Source of the DNA: Marinomonas gallaica
GTDB taxonomy: Bacteria; Pseudomonadota; Gammaproteobacteria; Pseudomonadales; Marinomonadaceae
NCBI RefSeq assembly: GCF_001639745.1
Contig: NZ_LTAX01000007.1
Location: forward strand, 1-64,000
Length of the DNA stretch: 64,000 nucleotides
Direction of reading: 5' to 3'
Of this stretch, positions 43,587 to 54,069 are shown piece after piece. A program made the position numbers and the translations under genes. Every line of letters begins with the position of its first letter. The first letter of the stretch is position 1. The notes beneath the pieces are model-generated. The model did no database searches. It worked only from the letters and a program-made list of their open reading frames with translations, and was not told the origin of the DNA.

Positions 43587-44552
43587 TTACTGAACAAGTT
43601 CGTTGTCGCTGAATTCACCTTCAAACAATGCTGTAGACAGATAGCGCTCACCGGAATCCGGCAACACCACTACGATTTTCTTGTCTGCAAACTCTGCTTC
43701 TTGGCTCAATCGCTCTGCTGCAACCACGGCTGCACCACATGAGATACCACACAAAATGCCTTCTTCGCGCATTAGACGTTTTGCCATGGCAATTGCGTCT
43801 TCGTTTGATACTTGCTCAACGCGATCAACAACAGACAGATCAAGGTTTTTAGGTACGAAGCCTGCGCCAATGCCCTGAATTTTGTGAGGTGCAGGGGTTG
43901 GTGTTTCTCCATTGATGGTTTGCGTGATCACCGGAGAGGCGGTTGGTTCAACGGCGACACTGGTGATCGCTTTGCCTTGCGTGTTTTTGATATAACGACT
44001 TACGCCTGTGATGGTACCGCCAGTACCCACACCTGCGACAAAGACATCAACTTCACCATTGGTATCGTTCCAAATTTCAGGCCCAGTTGTTTGTTCGTGT
44101 ATTTCTGGGTTAGCGGGATTGTCAAATTGTTGTAGCAGAACAAAGTTAGGGTCTTGAGCAATTTCTTGCGCTTTTTCGATCGCGCCTTTCATGCCTTTCG
44201 CCGGCTCAGTTAACACAATCGTGGCACCTAATGCCTTCATAACTTGGCGGCGTTCAAGACTCATGCTGGATGGCATAGTGATGGTAATGTCGTAACCTCG
44301 CGCCGCAGCAACGAAACATAAAGCAATACCGGTGTTACCACTTGACGGCTCAACAATGGCTTTGCCTTCTGTTAGAACACCACGTTTTTCCGCGTCCCAA
44401 ACCATGTTAGCGCCAATGCGACATTTAACAGAAAAAGCTGGGTTGCGCGCTTCGATTTTGGCCCAGATATTTCCATTTCCAATGCGGTTAAGACGTACCA
44501 GTGGTGTGTTGCCGATGGTTAAGGAGTTATCGTTAAATACTTGTTCAGACAT
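43587..44552 (-). CDS. cysK: Cysteine synthase A
   Basis: A 321-residue PLP enzyme that makes cysteine from O-acetylserine and sulphide. The Schiff-base lysine is K43 (FSVKCRIG), and the substrate and phosphate loops are [11 protein letters not shown] and [13 protein letters not shown]. The C-terminus is typical. Length fits CysK (323 in E. coli). It is a single gene. An AAGGAT-type site precedes the ATG. Confidence 0.96.
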   Translation of the reverse strand: MSEQVFNDNSLTIGNTPLVRLNRIGNGNIWAKIEARNPAFSVKCRIGANMVWDAEKRGVLTEGKAIVEPSSGNTGIALCFVAAARGYDITITMPSSMSLERRQVMKALGATIVLTEPAKGMKGAIEKAQEIAQDPNFVLLQQFDNPANPEIHEQTTGPEIWNDTNGEVDVFVAGVGTGGTITGVSRYIKNTQGKAITSVAVEPTASPVITQTINGETPTPAPHKIQGIGAGFVPKNLDLSVVDRVEQVSNEDAIAMAKRLMREEGILCGISCGAAVVAAERLSQEAEFADKKIVVVLPDSGERYLSTALFEGEFSDNELVQ

Positions 44553-44800
44553 TGGCCATCCTTATCTATTGTTTAGGGAGTGTATTCATTGAGTTCAATT
44601 GTAGTCGTCCACTATAACCGTATCCACTGAAACGATGTAAGAATTTTGAACTATAAGGTTAGATGTGTGCATCCTTATTGAGTGGTCGATACAGTCAACG
44701 CCAATTGCCGCATTTAATGATAGAATCTGATCCATATTAAACAGTTACCATTCGTCAGTCGTCTGTATTGGCGCCGTATTTGTAAGGTCCGTAGTACTAC

Positions 44801-47800
44801 ATGCGAGATAACCAAGAAACCAATTTGCCAGGGCATCAGTCTGCTGAGCTTATGGCACGAGATCGTCACGCGATTACTCGAAAGCTAGAGATGCTTGAAA
44901 AACGTCGAAGGGAAGGTCTGCCTACTTCAAAGTTAGAAACCGAAGTGGCGCGATTAATTGAATCCTCGAAAACACTCTATCAGGCGCGTCAAGCACGCAT
45001 GCCTAACATCACGTTTGATGAATCGTTGCCAGTTTCAGGGCGACGCGATGAAATCGTTAAAGCCATCCAAGAAAACCAAGTGGTGATCATTGCGGGGGAA
45101 ACGGGGTCGGGTAAAACCACTCAGTTACCTAAAATGTGTTTGCAAGCGGGTCGCGGCATTGCTGGTCAAATCGGTCACACGCAACCACGTCGTATCGCTG
45201 CGCGCAGCGTTGCCGATCGTATCAGTGACGAATTGAATGTGAAACTGGGCGAGGCGGTAGGCTTCCAAGTCCGTTTTACAGATGAAAGTCAACAAGAAAC
45301 GCTCATCAAATTGATGACGGACGGTATCTTGCTGGCTGAAATACAGCAGGATAAGTATCTGCAGAAATACGACACGATTATTATCGATGAGGCCCACGAA
45401 CGCAGCCTTAATATCGACTTCTTGTTAGGCTATCTAAAGCGGGTATTGGATAACCGCCCTGATATGAAGGTGATCGTCACCTCAGCCACCATTGATGTTG
45501 AGCGATTCTCTCGTCACTTCAATAATGCCCCCATTATTGAAGTCTCTGGACGTACTTATCCCGTTGAAATTCGTTACCAGCCACTACTGAGCAAAGGTGA
45601 TTCGGAAGAGCTCGACGAAGATCAGTCGATGGAGCAGGGCGTATTAGATGCGGTGACGCTTTTGATCGCAGAAGAACGTGCTTCTGGTTACCGTGGAGCA
45701 GGCGATATACTGGTTTTCTTACCCGGTGAGCGTGAAATTCGCGAGACGGCTGAGTTATTGCGACAAGAACAACTGCAAGGGGTGGAAGTTTTACCCTTGT
45801 ATGCCCGATTAAGCAGCAGTGAGCAGCAACGCATTTTTAAATCGCACGGCGGTCGACGCATTGTGTTATCGACTAACGTGGCGGAGACTTCGCTAACGGT
45901 TCCTGGCATTCGTTATGTGATCGATCCAGGTTTGGCGCGTATCAGTCGTTATAGTGTGCGTTCCAAAGTGCAGCAGTTACCGATCGAAAAGATCAGTCAG
46001 GCCAGTGCCAATCAGCGTGCGGGGCGATGTGGTCGTGTAGCGGATGGCATCTGTATACGTTTATATGACGAAGAAGATTACCAAAATCGCTCAGAGTTTA
46101 CGGATCCTGAAATTTTTCGTACCAACTTAGCGTCCGTTATTTTGCAAATGGCCAATTTGCGTTTGGGTGCGGTAGAAAAGTTTCCATTTGTTGAAATGCC
46201 TGAAAAACGCATGATCAATGATGGTTACCGAGCGTTAACCGAATTAGGAGCTCTGAAAAATGAACGTCTGACCACCATAGGTCGTCAACTTGCTAAGCTT
46301 CCGATTGACCCTAAATTAGGGCGTATGCTGATTGCTGCGAACGAGCATCACGTTTTAAAAGAAGTGGCAATCATTGTTAGCGCGTTATCAGTGCAGGATC
46401 CTCGTGAACGTCCGCAAGACAAAAAGACGCAGTCTGATCAATGTCATGCCGTCGATAAAGATGAAAACTCGGATTTCATGGTATTGCTTAACCTTTGGCA
46501 GCGCTTTGAAGAGCAACGCTTAGAGTTGTCCCAAAATCAGCTGCGTCAGTATTGTCGCAAACAGTTTTTAAACTTTATGCGCCTACGCGAATGGCGTGAT
46601 ATTCATCGTCAGATCTTGATTGCTTGTAAGCAACTGGGCTTCAAAGAAGTGGATCATGAAGAACGGCAGTACGATGCTATTCATAAAGCGCTTCTAGCGG
46701 GCTTGTTTACACAGGTGGCGAATAAAATTGATGACTCTCGAGAAATGCTCGGTTGTCGATCACGTAAGTTAGCCATTTTCCCTGGTTCTATGCTGTTTAA
46801 ACGTCCGCCACAATGGATGATGGCCGCAGAATTGGTGGAAACGTCTAAATTGTATGCGCGTATTGTGGCGAAGATTGACCCACAGTGGGTGGAAGAATAC
46901 GCCGCACCGTTTGTTAAACGTCAGTATTTCGATCCGCATTTTGAGCGTAATCAAGGTCGAGTTGTCGCCAACGAACAAGTGTCGCTTTATGGTCTGATCT
47001 TGATTGCGAAACGCCGTATTGACTACGGGCACGTGAATCCAGCAGATGCCCGCGATGTCTTCATTCGCCAGGCGCTGGTAGAACACGGCTTAAAATCAAA
47101 AGCTAAATTTTTTCAATACAATCAAGACCTCATTAAAACGGTAGAGACTCAAGAAGCAAAATTGCGGACCCGCGATATTCTTGTTGATGATGAAGCGGTG
47201 TATCATTTCTATAATACACGACTGCCAGAAGACGTACGAAATCAGAAAAATGTGGAGTATTTTGCTAAGCAGAACCCCGATCTCTTATTGATGACGCGTG
47301 ATGACTTAGTGAATCAGGACATTAACGTTGATGAATTTGCGTTTCCTGATAACTATTCATTGAACGGTGTCGCGCTGCCGATTGATTATGAGTTTGCTCC
47401 CGGCCAACAAAAAGATGGTGCCACATTAAAAGTGCCTGTCGGACTGTTGCGCCAGTTGACGTTAGATGAGCTGGGTTGGGCAGTGCCGGGTTATGTGAAG
47501 GAACGCTGTGAATCACTCATTCGAGCCTTACCAAAGGCTTTACGTCGTCGATTTGTGCCAATTCCTCAGTTTGTGGATCGTATTTATCCTAACTTATCTA
47601 AGGATAAAGGCGATTTGTTGGAGCAATTATCACTCCAAATTAAGCGTGAAACCTTGGTGGAAATACCACTTACGGAGTGGAACGCAGAGCGGTTAGAAGG
47701 GCATTTGACGCTGAGCATTGATGTGATTGATGAACGTGGCAAAGTGCTCGGCAGCGGCAAGGATTTATCGGAGTTGCAATCTCGTTTTGCCGAAATGGTT

Positions 47801-48709
47801 GAGAAAAGCTTTGCGAAATTTGGCACCAAAAAACATGAGCAAGCAGAGTTAACCCAGTGGCCTGATCAAGATGTGCCTGAGCGTCAGGAGCTGAAACAAG
47901 CGGGAATTAAAGTTACCGCTTTTCCTGCACTCGTAGCCAACGAGCATTCGGTCTCACTAAAAATGTACGATGACCCGAGCACTGCAGCAGAAGCTCATCG
48001 GAAAGGGGTGATCGCATTATTAAAAATAGCACTCCACAAGGACATGAAGTACCTTGAAAGAAATGTACCTAAATTGCGTGAATCCATGTTGTTATTTGCG
48101 CCGATTGGCAAGAAAGAAGTGCTACTCCATGATTTACTGGATGCCATCGTTGAAAAAGTGTTTTTGGAAGAGCAATCGTTACCAAGAACAAAAGATGAGT
48201 TTGAGCAGCGACTGACGTCACGTAAGAGTCAATTGATCTCTGTCGCTAATGAGATGGGCGTGCAACTGCATTCGGTTCTGTCAGCTTATCAGAAAGTTGC
48301 TAAACAAATGAAAGGCTCTATGCCCCTACCTTGGACGATAGTTTATGGTGATATTAAAAAACAGCTAGAAAACTTAGTCTATCCTGGGTTTATTGGGGCT
48401 ACACCGCTGTATTGGCTTGGCCAGTTGCCGCGTTATTTCAAAGGGGTGGAAGTACGTTTAGAGCGTTTTCAGAATCATTTGAATAAAGAAAATGCCGCGG
48501 TAGGCGAGCTGGAAACGTTGTGGGCACAATATGTACGCCAGAAAAAAGCGCATGATGAAAAGGGGATCTATGATCCCAACCTGACGCGCTATCGCTGGTT
48601 GTTGGAAGAATATCGTATATCATTGTTTGCGCAAACGGTTGGCACCCTAGAACCAATTTCTGAAAAGCGTTTAGCAAAACAATGGCAAGAAGTGAAGAAG
48701 CTTGTTTAA
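44801..48709 (+). CDS. hrpA: ATP-dependent RNA helicase HrpA
   Basis: A 1302-residue DEAH-box helicase, close to E. coli HrpA (1300). Walker A is GETGSGKTTQL (near 98), the DEAH motif is IIIDEAHERS, motif III is TSATI, motif VI is QRAGRCGR, and HA2/OB domains follow, plus a long DUF3418 C-terminal region ending in RYRWLLEEYRISLFAQTVGTL. HrpA rescues stalled or collided ribosomes and unwinds RNA. mlaA starts 20 bp after it. Confidence 0.96.
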   Translation: MRDNQETNLPGHQSAELMARDRHAITRKLEMLEKRRREGLPTSKLETEVARLIESSKTLYQARQARMPNITFDESLPVSGRRDEIVKAIQENQVVIIAGETGSGKTTQLPKMCLQAGRGIAGQIGHTQPRRIAARSVADRISDELNVKLGEAVGFQVRFTDESQQETLIKLMTDGILLAEIQQDKYLQKYDTIIIDEAHERSLNIDFLLGYLKRVLDNRPDMKVIVTSATIDVERFSRHFNNAPIIEVSGRTYPVEIRYQPLLSKGDSEELDEDQSMEQGVLDAVTLLIAEERASGYRGAGDILVFLPGEREIRETAELLRQEQLQGVEVLPLYARLSSSEQQRIFKSHGGRRIVLSTNVAETSLTVPGIRYVIDPGLARISRYSVRSKVQQLPIEKISQASANQRAGRCGRVADGICIRLYDEEDYQNRSEFTDPEIFRTNLASVILQMANLRLGAVEKFPFVEMPEKRMINDGYRALTELGALKNERLTTIGRQLAKLPIDPKLGRMLIAANEHHVLKEVAIIVSALSVQDPRERPQDKKTQSDQCHAVDKDENSDFMVLLNLWQRFEEQRLELSQNQLRQYCRKQFLNFMRLREWRDIHRQILIACKQLGFKEVDHEERQYDAIHKALLAGLFTQVANKIDDSREMLGCRSRKLAIFPGSMLFKRPPQWMMAAELVETSKLYARIVAKIDPQWVEEYAAPFVKRQYFDPHFERNQGRVVANEQVSLYGLILIAKRRIDYGHVNPADARDVFIRQALVEHGLKSKAKFFQYNQDLIKTVETQEAKLRTRDILVDDEAVYHFYNTRLPEDVRNQKNVEYFAKQNPDLLLMTRDDLVNQDINVDEFAFPDNYSLNGVALPIDYEFAPGQQKDGATLKVPVGLLRQLTLDELGWAVPGYVKERCESLIRALPKALRRRFVPIPQFVDRIYPNLSKDKGDLLEQLSLQIKRETLVEIPLTEWNAERLEGHLTLSIDVIDERGKVLGSGKDLSELQSRFAEMVEKSFAKFGTKKHEQAELTQWPDQDVPERQELKQAGIKVTAFPALVANEHSVSLKMYDDPSTAAEAHRKGVIALLKIALHKDMKYLERNVPKLRESMLLFAPIGKKEVLLHDLLDAIVEKVFLEEQSLPRTKDEFEQRLTSRKSQLISVANEMGVQLHSVLSAYQKVAKQMKGSMPLPWTIVYGDIKKQLENLVYPGFIGATPLYWLGQLPRYFKGVEVRLERFQNHLNKENAAVGELETLWAQYVRQKKAHDEKGIYDPNLTRYRWLLEEYRISLFAQTVGTLEPISEKRLAKQWQEVKKLV

Positions 48710-48729
48710 GGCAAGGGAGTGAATACGAG

Positions 48730-49533
48730 ATGAAAAAAATAGTGGCCAGCTTAGGTCTTTTGTTAGCGTCTTTGTTTGCTGTCGCAGAGACGACCCCTGA
48801 AGATCCTTGGGAAGGGTTTAATCGCTCAATGTTTGGTTTCAATGAAACGGTAGACGAATATGGATTGAAACCCCTCGCTCAGGGCTATGATGCGATAACG
48901 CCGAATTTCATGCAAAAAGGGGTGGGTAACTTTTTTTCAAATTTAGGGGAAGTGCCTAATGCCTTTAATAATTTACTGCAGGCGAAATGGGATGAAACCG
49001 CCTCGTCAACGTTTCGTTTTATTATCAATAGCACCATCGGTATTTTTGGTCTTTTTGATGTTGCAGGGGCAATGGGTTTGCAACACTACGAAGAAGACTT
49101 TGGCCAAACATTGGGGTACTGGGGAGTCGATTCAGGCCCATATTTAGTATTGCCATTCTTTGGGCCTTCTACTGTACGTGATGCCAGTGGCATGGTTGTA
49201 GACTATTCTTTGTATGATGGTATGGATTTGTACGACTTCACGGATGATCACAAGTGGATTGCTCGCGGCGTTAATGTCATTCAGATTCGTGCTAAATACT
49301 TGTCGGCTGAGCGTATGGTGTTTGGTGATCGTTACTCTTTTTTACGAGATGTCTACATTCAAAACCGTCAGGGTGAGATAAAAGGTACTTCTAGCCTAAG
49401 ACAAAGTGATGGTTTGCAAACGCAAGAGGGTATTTCTTCCGACTCTTGGGGTGTTGAAGGTAGTGATTCTTGGGGCGGTGAAACAGACTCCTGGGGTGAA
49501 GCTGAAACAGATTCTTGGGGTGAAGAGCTTTAA
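48730..49533 (+). CDS. mlaA: MlaA/VacJ-family phospholipid transport protein, non-lipidated with DSWG repeats
   Basis: A 267-residue member of the Mla pathway, which removes misplaced phospholipid from the outer leaflet of the outer membrane. The family core is DPWEGFNRSMFGFNET and YVLKPLA-type, with GVGNFFSNLGEVPNAFNNLL, FRFIINSTIGIFGLFDVA and FGQTLGYWGVDSGPYLVLPFFGPST. It has a signal peptide but contains no cysteine, so it is not a lipoprotein, unlike E. coli MlaA. The C-terminus has four copies of (S/T)DSWG. The frame is open from 48682 inside hrpA, but the ATG at 48730 gives a normal signal peptide. Confidence 0.93.
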   Translation: MKKIVASLGLLLASLFAVAETTPEDPWEGFNRSMFGFNETVDEYGLKPLAQGYDAITPNFMQKGVGNFFSNLGEVPNAFNNLLQAKWDETASSTFRFIINSTIGIFGLFDVAGAMGLQHYEEDFGQTLGYWGVDSGPYLVLPFFGPSTVRDASGMVVDYSLYDGMDLYDFTDDHKWIARGVNVIQIRAKYLSAERMVFGDRYSFLRDVYIQNRQGEIKGTSSLRQSDGLQTQEGISSDSWGVEGSDSWGGETDSWGEAETDSWGEEL

Positions 49534-49564
49534 TAAATGAGATCTTTCTATTTAGGGGAAGCGA

Positions 49565-50611
49565 ATGCCACAAAAAACCATGGCTTATAGTGCTGTTCTT
49601 TTTTCAGCTATGTTATCAGCTTCAGTGCAAGCTGATAACTCGCCGCTTACTCTATTTACATGGGAAGATTTTGTCGGTGAAAGCGTTATTGAAGAATGGG
49701 AAAAGCAGACAGGTATCCCCATTCATTTAGTATTGTATGATGATGAAGCACAAAGAAATTTAATTTTATCAGGCCATAATGCTGAAAATATTGATGTGGT
49801 AGTGGTGGATAACTCTACAATTCGCGTCATGTCTCAAGCAGGTCATCTCTACCCAGTCGAACAAGAGGTTCGCCGAGAAAAACTTTGGCCTGAAGCCTGT
49901 GGTCGTTATGGTCGTCACTATCTTTGGGGGACGTATGGAATCGTTTACCGAAGTGACAAAATTGACAGACAGGTTAGTAGTTGGATGGATCTTTTGGACC
50001 CTGTGGAGGAGCTTCGCGGTCATGTCGGTATGCTAGGGCAAGCGGATGAACTTTTAACAACGGCCTTGGCCGCTTTAGGTTATCCAATTGACACACATAG
50101 TGAAACTCATCTCAAAGAAGCATTCCAATTGCTCAAGCACCAATCGCACTTTGTAGAGACCTATGATTATATATACAGTTATGTGTCTAACTCCCCCGAT
50201 CAAGAAGATATCTGGATCGCACCTGCTTACTCGGGTGACCAAGAAGGTCTGAATGAGCTTCAAGGTGGCGATGCGCTTTGGCAGTACACCATAGCGGATG
50301 AGGGGGCTATTGTGTGGGTGGATTGCTTAGCTATTCCTATGGAGTCTAAACGAAAAGAAGAGGCTCAAGCATTTATAAACTTTTTATCTCGTGCCGAAAT
50401 AAGTGCAAGAAACACGGATCGACTTTGGGTCGCTTCTCCCTATAAAGACGCCATACCTTATATTGATAGCGAGATATTAAATGATACGTCGATTTATTTA
50501 GATGCGGAAGCTATTCAAAATTCGACATTGTTTAAGGAGCTTAAAGGTGTTGATATATTAAAAAGGACACGCATCAAGGACGCTTTAATTCGCTACTATG
50601 ACTCTAACTAA
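49565..50611 (+). CDS. nspS: Periplasmic polyamine-binding protein, NspS-like
   Basis: A 348-residue PotD-type solute-binding protein with a signal peptide (about 1-23) and LTLFTWEDFVGESVIEEWEKQTGI, the family start. No transporter permease or ATPase is adjacent. Instead, its last 14 bases overlap the start of a GGDEF-EAL sensor gene. In Vibrio cholerae NspS (norspermidine/spermidine sensor) is paired in this way with MbaA and controls biofilm through it. AGGGG precedes the ATG at 49565. The polyamine bound is inferred. Confidence 0.88.
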   Translation: MPQKTMAYSAVLFSAMLSASVQADNSPLTLFTWEDFVGESVIEEWEKQTGIPIHLVLYDDEAQRNLILSGHNAENIDVVVVDNSTIRVMSQAGHLYPVEQEVRREKLWPEACGRYGRHYLWGTYGIVYRSDKIDRQVSSWMDLLDPVEELRGHVGMLGQADELLTTALAALGYPIDTHSETHLKEAFQLLKHQSHFVETYDYIYSYVSNSPDQEDIWIAPAYSGDQEGLNELQGGDALWQYTIADEGAIVWVDCLAIPMESKRKEEAQAFINFLSRAEISARNTDRLWVASPYKDAIPYIDSEILNDTSIYLDAEAIQNSTLFKELKGVDILKRTRIKDALIRYYDSN

Positions 50612-52925
50612 ACGGCTCGTCCTCCTCGTTCTACCAATTCTTCTTGTCGGAGTATTGGCGGCTACGATTGGAGTGTATCAAATCCAAACCGCTACGCTGA
50701 CAGAGGTCGAGCAGAACAGGCTCGACCTAAAACTATTGCAAGCAAAAATCGAGTTTGAGCGTGAGGCAAGCATAAGTGAAAATATCATTTCGCTTCTCTT
50801 AGAAGGCGAAACCCTTGCAGATTTCACACACTATATTGGCAGGGATGTAAATGAATACTTTGTCACGCAACGCCTAGATTACTTAATTAATGAAGTTCTT
50901 GAAGATGAAAAAGCGCGTGTATTATTGACGGTTTTTAATAATAAAGGCGAGCCGTTGTATCATTACGAGCGTAGCGATGATCCGTTTTCAGATATGCCCA
51001 GTTTCTTGCCGATGTTTGCTAGATCATTGATTCTGAAAAATGATTTACGAGCACAAAAACTCATGTTTCTAAAGCGTGAGCATCACGCCTATTTGTATGG
51101 CAAAACCGTTAACGCCTCTACATTTACACATCCTTTAAAGCCATCAATGGAGGATTCCATTGCGATTGTTGCAACGGTCTACTTAACCAAGTTTGATCAG
51201 TTATACAACAATTTAAGCGAGCGATATGGTGTAAAGCCTTCAATAGTGAATCGCAGTACAAATGTGAAGCCTGACGTGTCAGATACTTTTCGGTCAATTA
51301 CCTTATTCCCTGACTTCGATTTGGAAATGCAACTGACAGAGCAGTATTTAAGTCAATCACGTTCCTATTTAATTGGTTGGATGCTGGCTGTTTCGGTGAT
51401 TCTAGGTGTTGCTATAACGGCGTTATTATTACTTTTAATAAAACGTTTTATTATTCATCCCATTGAGTCGTTAGATCGACAATTAACCTTAGTGATGGAC
51501 GAGCATCAAAGTAATATTCAAAAACCTTTCGGTAAAGACGAGGTGAGTCGTCTAGGTATCAAGTTTTACGACTTATATGATCAGCTTAATGAAAATTTGA
51601 GACAGTCACGAGTTCTTTCTGTGACTGACTCGTTAACAAAGCTACCCAATCGAACCCGATTCCAAGAGTTTGCAAAACGAGCATTGATAAGAGCGTGGAA
51701 TCGTCATAGCTATGTTTCTTTAATTTATATCGACTTAGATAATTTTAAGTTTGTTAACGACCGATTAGGGCATGAAGCGGGCGATGAATTGTTACAACAT
51801 ACTGCATTGACTTTTCAGGCGTTATTGCAAAACGACGAGCATCGAAACCAAAGTTCACTTGTATCTCGTTTAGCGGGTGATGAGTTTGCGATTGTCTTAG
51901 CCCATGATCATTTAGATGATCGTTTGGTGCTGGCCTCAAGTTTAGTCAGTTTATTTGAAGGCGGATTTAAGACGGAACGTTATATTACTCCAGTATCAGC
52001 AAGTGTTGGTATAGCGAGTTACCCAAGTGATGGTGAGGATCTAAGAGAGCTGATTGCAAACGCTGACATGGCTATGTATCACGCCAAACGTACGGGTAAA
52101 AATCGCTTTTCGGCGTACTCGCACACGATTGCTCGCGCAGCACGTCGAGTAAAGTTGATTGAAGATGCCTTGAAGTTTGTAAACTGTGATGAAGAGTTTT
52201 CTCTCGTTTTTATGCCGTTTGTGGATCAAAATCATACGATTAAAGGATTAGAAATATTACTGCGTTGGTTTTCGCCGGATCTAGGGCAAATTACGCCCGA
52301 TGAGTTCGTGCCCATAGCCGAGCAAACGGGTAGTTATACTAAAATTGACGATTGGGTGTTTAGAAACGCGTTTAGTGAATTATCAAATCTTCGAGAGTTG
52401 TTAGGTGAAGAGATTGTTATCGCCATTAATATCTCCGCGGGAGAGCTTGGGCAAACAGCTTTTGCCGATCGAATCATTAACCTTAAGAAAGAATTTAATG
52501 TACCTGATCGTTCAGTTGAGCTTGAGATCACTGAAACATTTGGTTATTTCGCAGTCGAGCAAGTGCTTTCTGTATTAAGAGAATTGCGTGATGCTGGGTT
52601 TAATATTTCGATAGACGACTTTGGTATTGGGTATACGCCGTTGCTTCAGATGATTGATTACCCAGTTGATAAGGTGAAGTTTGATAAAGAGTTAGTCGAT
52701 CGTTTAACTAATGATGCTTATCATAAGCTTATGGAACCAACCGTTGAGCTATGTCATCTTCAGAACATCAAAGTAACCGCTGAAGGCATTGAAACCATGG
52801 CTAAGTTTGACCTATTAAAAGATGCAGGGTGTGACTATTTCCAAGGGTATTCGATTGCGCAGCCGATGACATTTTCAGAATTACGTCAGTGGCATAGACG
52901 GTACCAGCTATCTGATAAGATATAA
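50598..52925 (+). CDS. mbaA: GGDEF-EAL membrane sensor, MbaA-like
   Basis: A 775-residue protein: membrane span 1 (about 6-26), a periplasmic sensing part (about 27-252), span 2 (about 253-280), a HAMP-type linker, GGDEF (about 340-500) and EAL (about 520-770). The GGDEF loop is AGDEF (RLAGDEFAI) and the EAL motif is EIL, both altered at the first or second position. The catalytic EAL set is otherwise present (ISAGEL, EITETF, IDDFGIGYTPL, FDKELV, AEGIET, FQGYSIAQP), so phosphodiesterase activity is likely. The gene overlaps nspS by 14 bp, so one operon, with the neighbour as its ligand receptor. Confidence 0.93.
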   Translation: MTLTKRLVLLVLPILLVGVLAATIGVYQIQTATLTEVEQNRLDLKLLQAKIEFEREASISENIISLLLEGETLADFTHYIGRDVNEYFVTQRLDYLINEVLEDEKARVLLTVFNNKGEPLYHYERSDDPFSDMPSFLPMFARSLILKNDLRAQKLMFLKREHHAYLYGKTVNASTFTHPLKPSMEDSIAIVATVYLTKFDQLYNNLSERYGVKPSIVNRSTNVKPDVSDTFRSITLFPDFDLEMQLTEQYLSQSRSYLIGWMLAVSVILGVAITALLLLLIKRFIIHPIESLDRQLTLVMDEHQSNIQKPFGKDEVSRLGIKFYDLYDQLNENLRQSRVLSVTDSLTKLPNRTRFQEFAKRALIRAWNRHSYVSLIYIDLDNFKFVNDRLGHEAGDELLQHTALTFQALLQNDEHRNQSSLVSRLAGDEFAIVLAHDHLDDRLVLASSLVSLFEGGFKTERYITPVSASVGIASYPSDGEDLRELIANADMAMYHAKRTGKNRFSAYSHTIARAARRVKLIEDALKFVNCDEEFSLVFMPFVDQNHTIKGLEILLRWFSPDLGQITPDEFVPIAEQTGSYTKIDDWVFRNAFSELSNLRELLGEEIVIAINISAGELGQTAFADRIINLKKEFNVPDRSVELEITETFGYFAVEQVLSVLRELRDAGFNISIDDFGIGYTPLLQMIDYPVDKVKFDKELVDRLTNDAYHKLMEPTVELCHLQNIKVTAEGIETMAKFDLLKDAGCDYFQGYSIAQPMTFSELRQWHRRYQLSDKI

Positions 52926-52932
52926 ATGAATC

Positions 52933-52970
52933 AGCATTAATAAAGAGGCATTAGCCTCTTTATTAATGCT
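52933..52970. terminator. Bidirectional terminator between mbaA and the PQQ dehydrogenase gene
   Basis: AGCATTAATAAAGAGGC (52933-52949) pairs perfectly with GCCTCTTTATTAATGCT (52954-52970), loop ATTA. It overlaps the last codons and stop of the convergent gene. Confidence 0.88.
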
Positions 52971-54069
52971 CTGGGAAAACTTGCAGTATTTGCCCAGAGT
53001 CTGTACTGATTAACAAACTACCGTCACTGGCTTCAATAACATCTCGTAAGCGTTCGTTGAGGTTTTCTAGAAACCTTGTTTCATAGACCTTGCCGCTTTC
53101 CAGTTTAACGTTGTTCAGATGGCGTAATGCTAAAGCGGTTGAAAGAAAATCCCCGTTCCACCCTTTGAATAGGTCGCCACGGTAAATCAGCAAAGAGCTT
53201 GGCGCAATGGAAGGAATGAATACTTTCTTAGGCTCTTCAACGCCTTCTTTACTGGTTGATTCACCCACTTGTATTGGTGCCCAATATTCTTTTCCGTATG
53301 ATGCGATTGGCCAGCCATAATTGGCGCCAACACGGATCAAGTTTATTTCGTCACCACCACGTGGACCATGTTCATTAGACCATAAGTGTTGAGTCTTTTT
53401 GTCAAAGTACAGCCCTTGGGGATTTCTGTGGCCAAAACTCCATATTTCTGGGCGTACTTGCCCATGTCTAACGTAGGGGTTATCAGCTGGCACAGAGCCG
53501 TCCATATTGACGCGGAGTATGCTACCCGCATGATTGGATAGATCTTGTGCATTGGCTCGTTTACCGCGATCACCAACCGAGAAAAAGACATGCCCCTGAC
53601 CATCAAAAGCAATTCGACTGCCAAAGTGCTGACCTTTTGAAGAGCTTGCATCGGCAATAACAAGATCGGTCCACTCCACAAGTGCGTTGTCTAATAACTT
53701 AGCCCGGGCCAATGCCGTGGTTGCTTCATCGGATGTTGTTGGATGAGCATAGGTAAAATATACCCAGCCGGTGTCTTTAAAGTCAGGGGAGATAGCGACG
53801 TCTAGCAAGCCTCCTTGACCAAACCTTGCTATCTTAGGTAGGCCTGAAAGTTCGACGGTTTCTCCCGTCAACATATCTACTTTGAGTAATTGACCATCCA
53901 AAATAGTGACTAGCAAAGTGTCAGCGTTTAGTTGCGCCATACCCCAAGGAATGCCTTGAAGCTGACTGATTTTCTCTATCTGGAATTGAGGTTCTGCTTC
54001 CATTGCGTGGCCCAATATACTGACGGTCATCAGTAGGCTAACACTCATTTTCTTTATAAGTTGAAGCAT
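52963..54069 (-). CDS. PQQ-dependent aldose sugar dehydrogenase family protein
   Basis: A 368-residue exported protein of the soluble PQQ glucose/aldose dehydrogenase family (YliI-like). After the signal peptide (about 1-27), six-bladed propeller segments follow, including QHFGSRIAFDGQGHVFFSVGDRG (in pieces), RNPQGLYFD, NEHGPRGGDEINLI and GANYGWPIASYG, the PQQ- and Ca-site strands. Start: the ATG at 54069 was preferred to 54093; the ribosome site is weak. Its stop is within a shared terminator. Whether PQQ is made by this organism cannot be told here. Confidence 0.88.
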   Translation of the reverse strand: MLQLIKKMSVSLLMTVSILGHAMEAEPQFQIEKISQLQGIPWGMAQLNADTLLVTILDGQLLKVDMLTGETVELSGLPKIARFGQGGLLDVAISPDFKDTGWVYFTYAHPTTSDEATTALARAKLLDNALVEWTDLVIADASSSKGQHFGSRIAFDGQGHVFFSVGDRGKRANAQDLSNHAGSILRVNMDGSVPADNPYVRHGQVRPEIWSFGHRNPQGLYFDKKTQHLWSNEHGPRGGDEINLIRVGANYGWPIASYGKEYWAPIQVGESTSKEGVEEPKKVFIPSIAPSSLLIYRGDLFKGWNGDFLSTALALRHLNNVKLESGKVYETRFLENLNERLRDVIEASDGSLLISTDSGQILQVFPEH

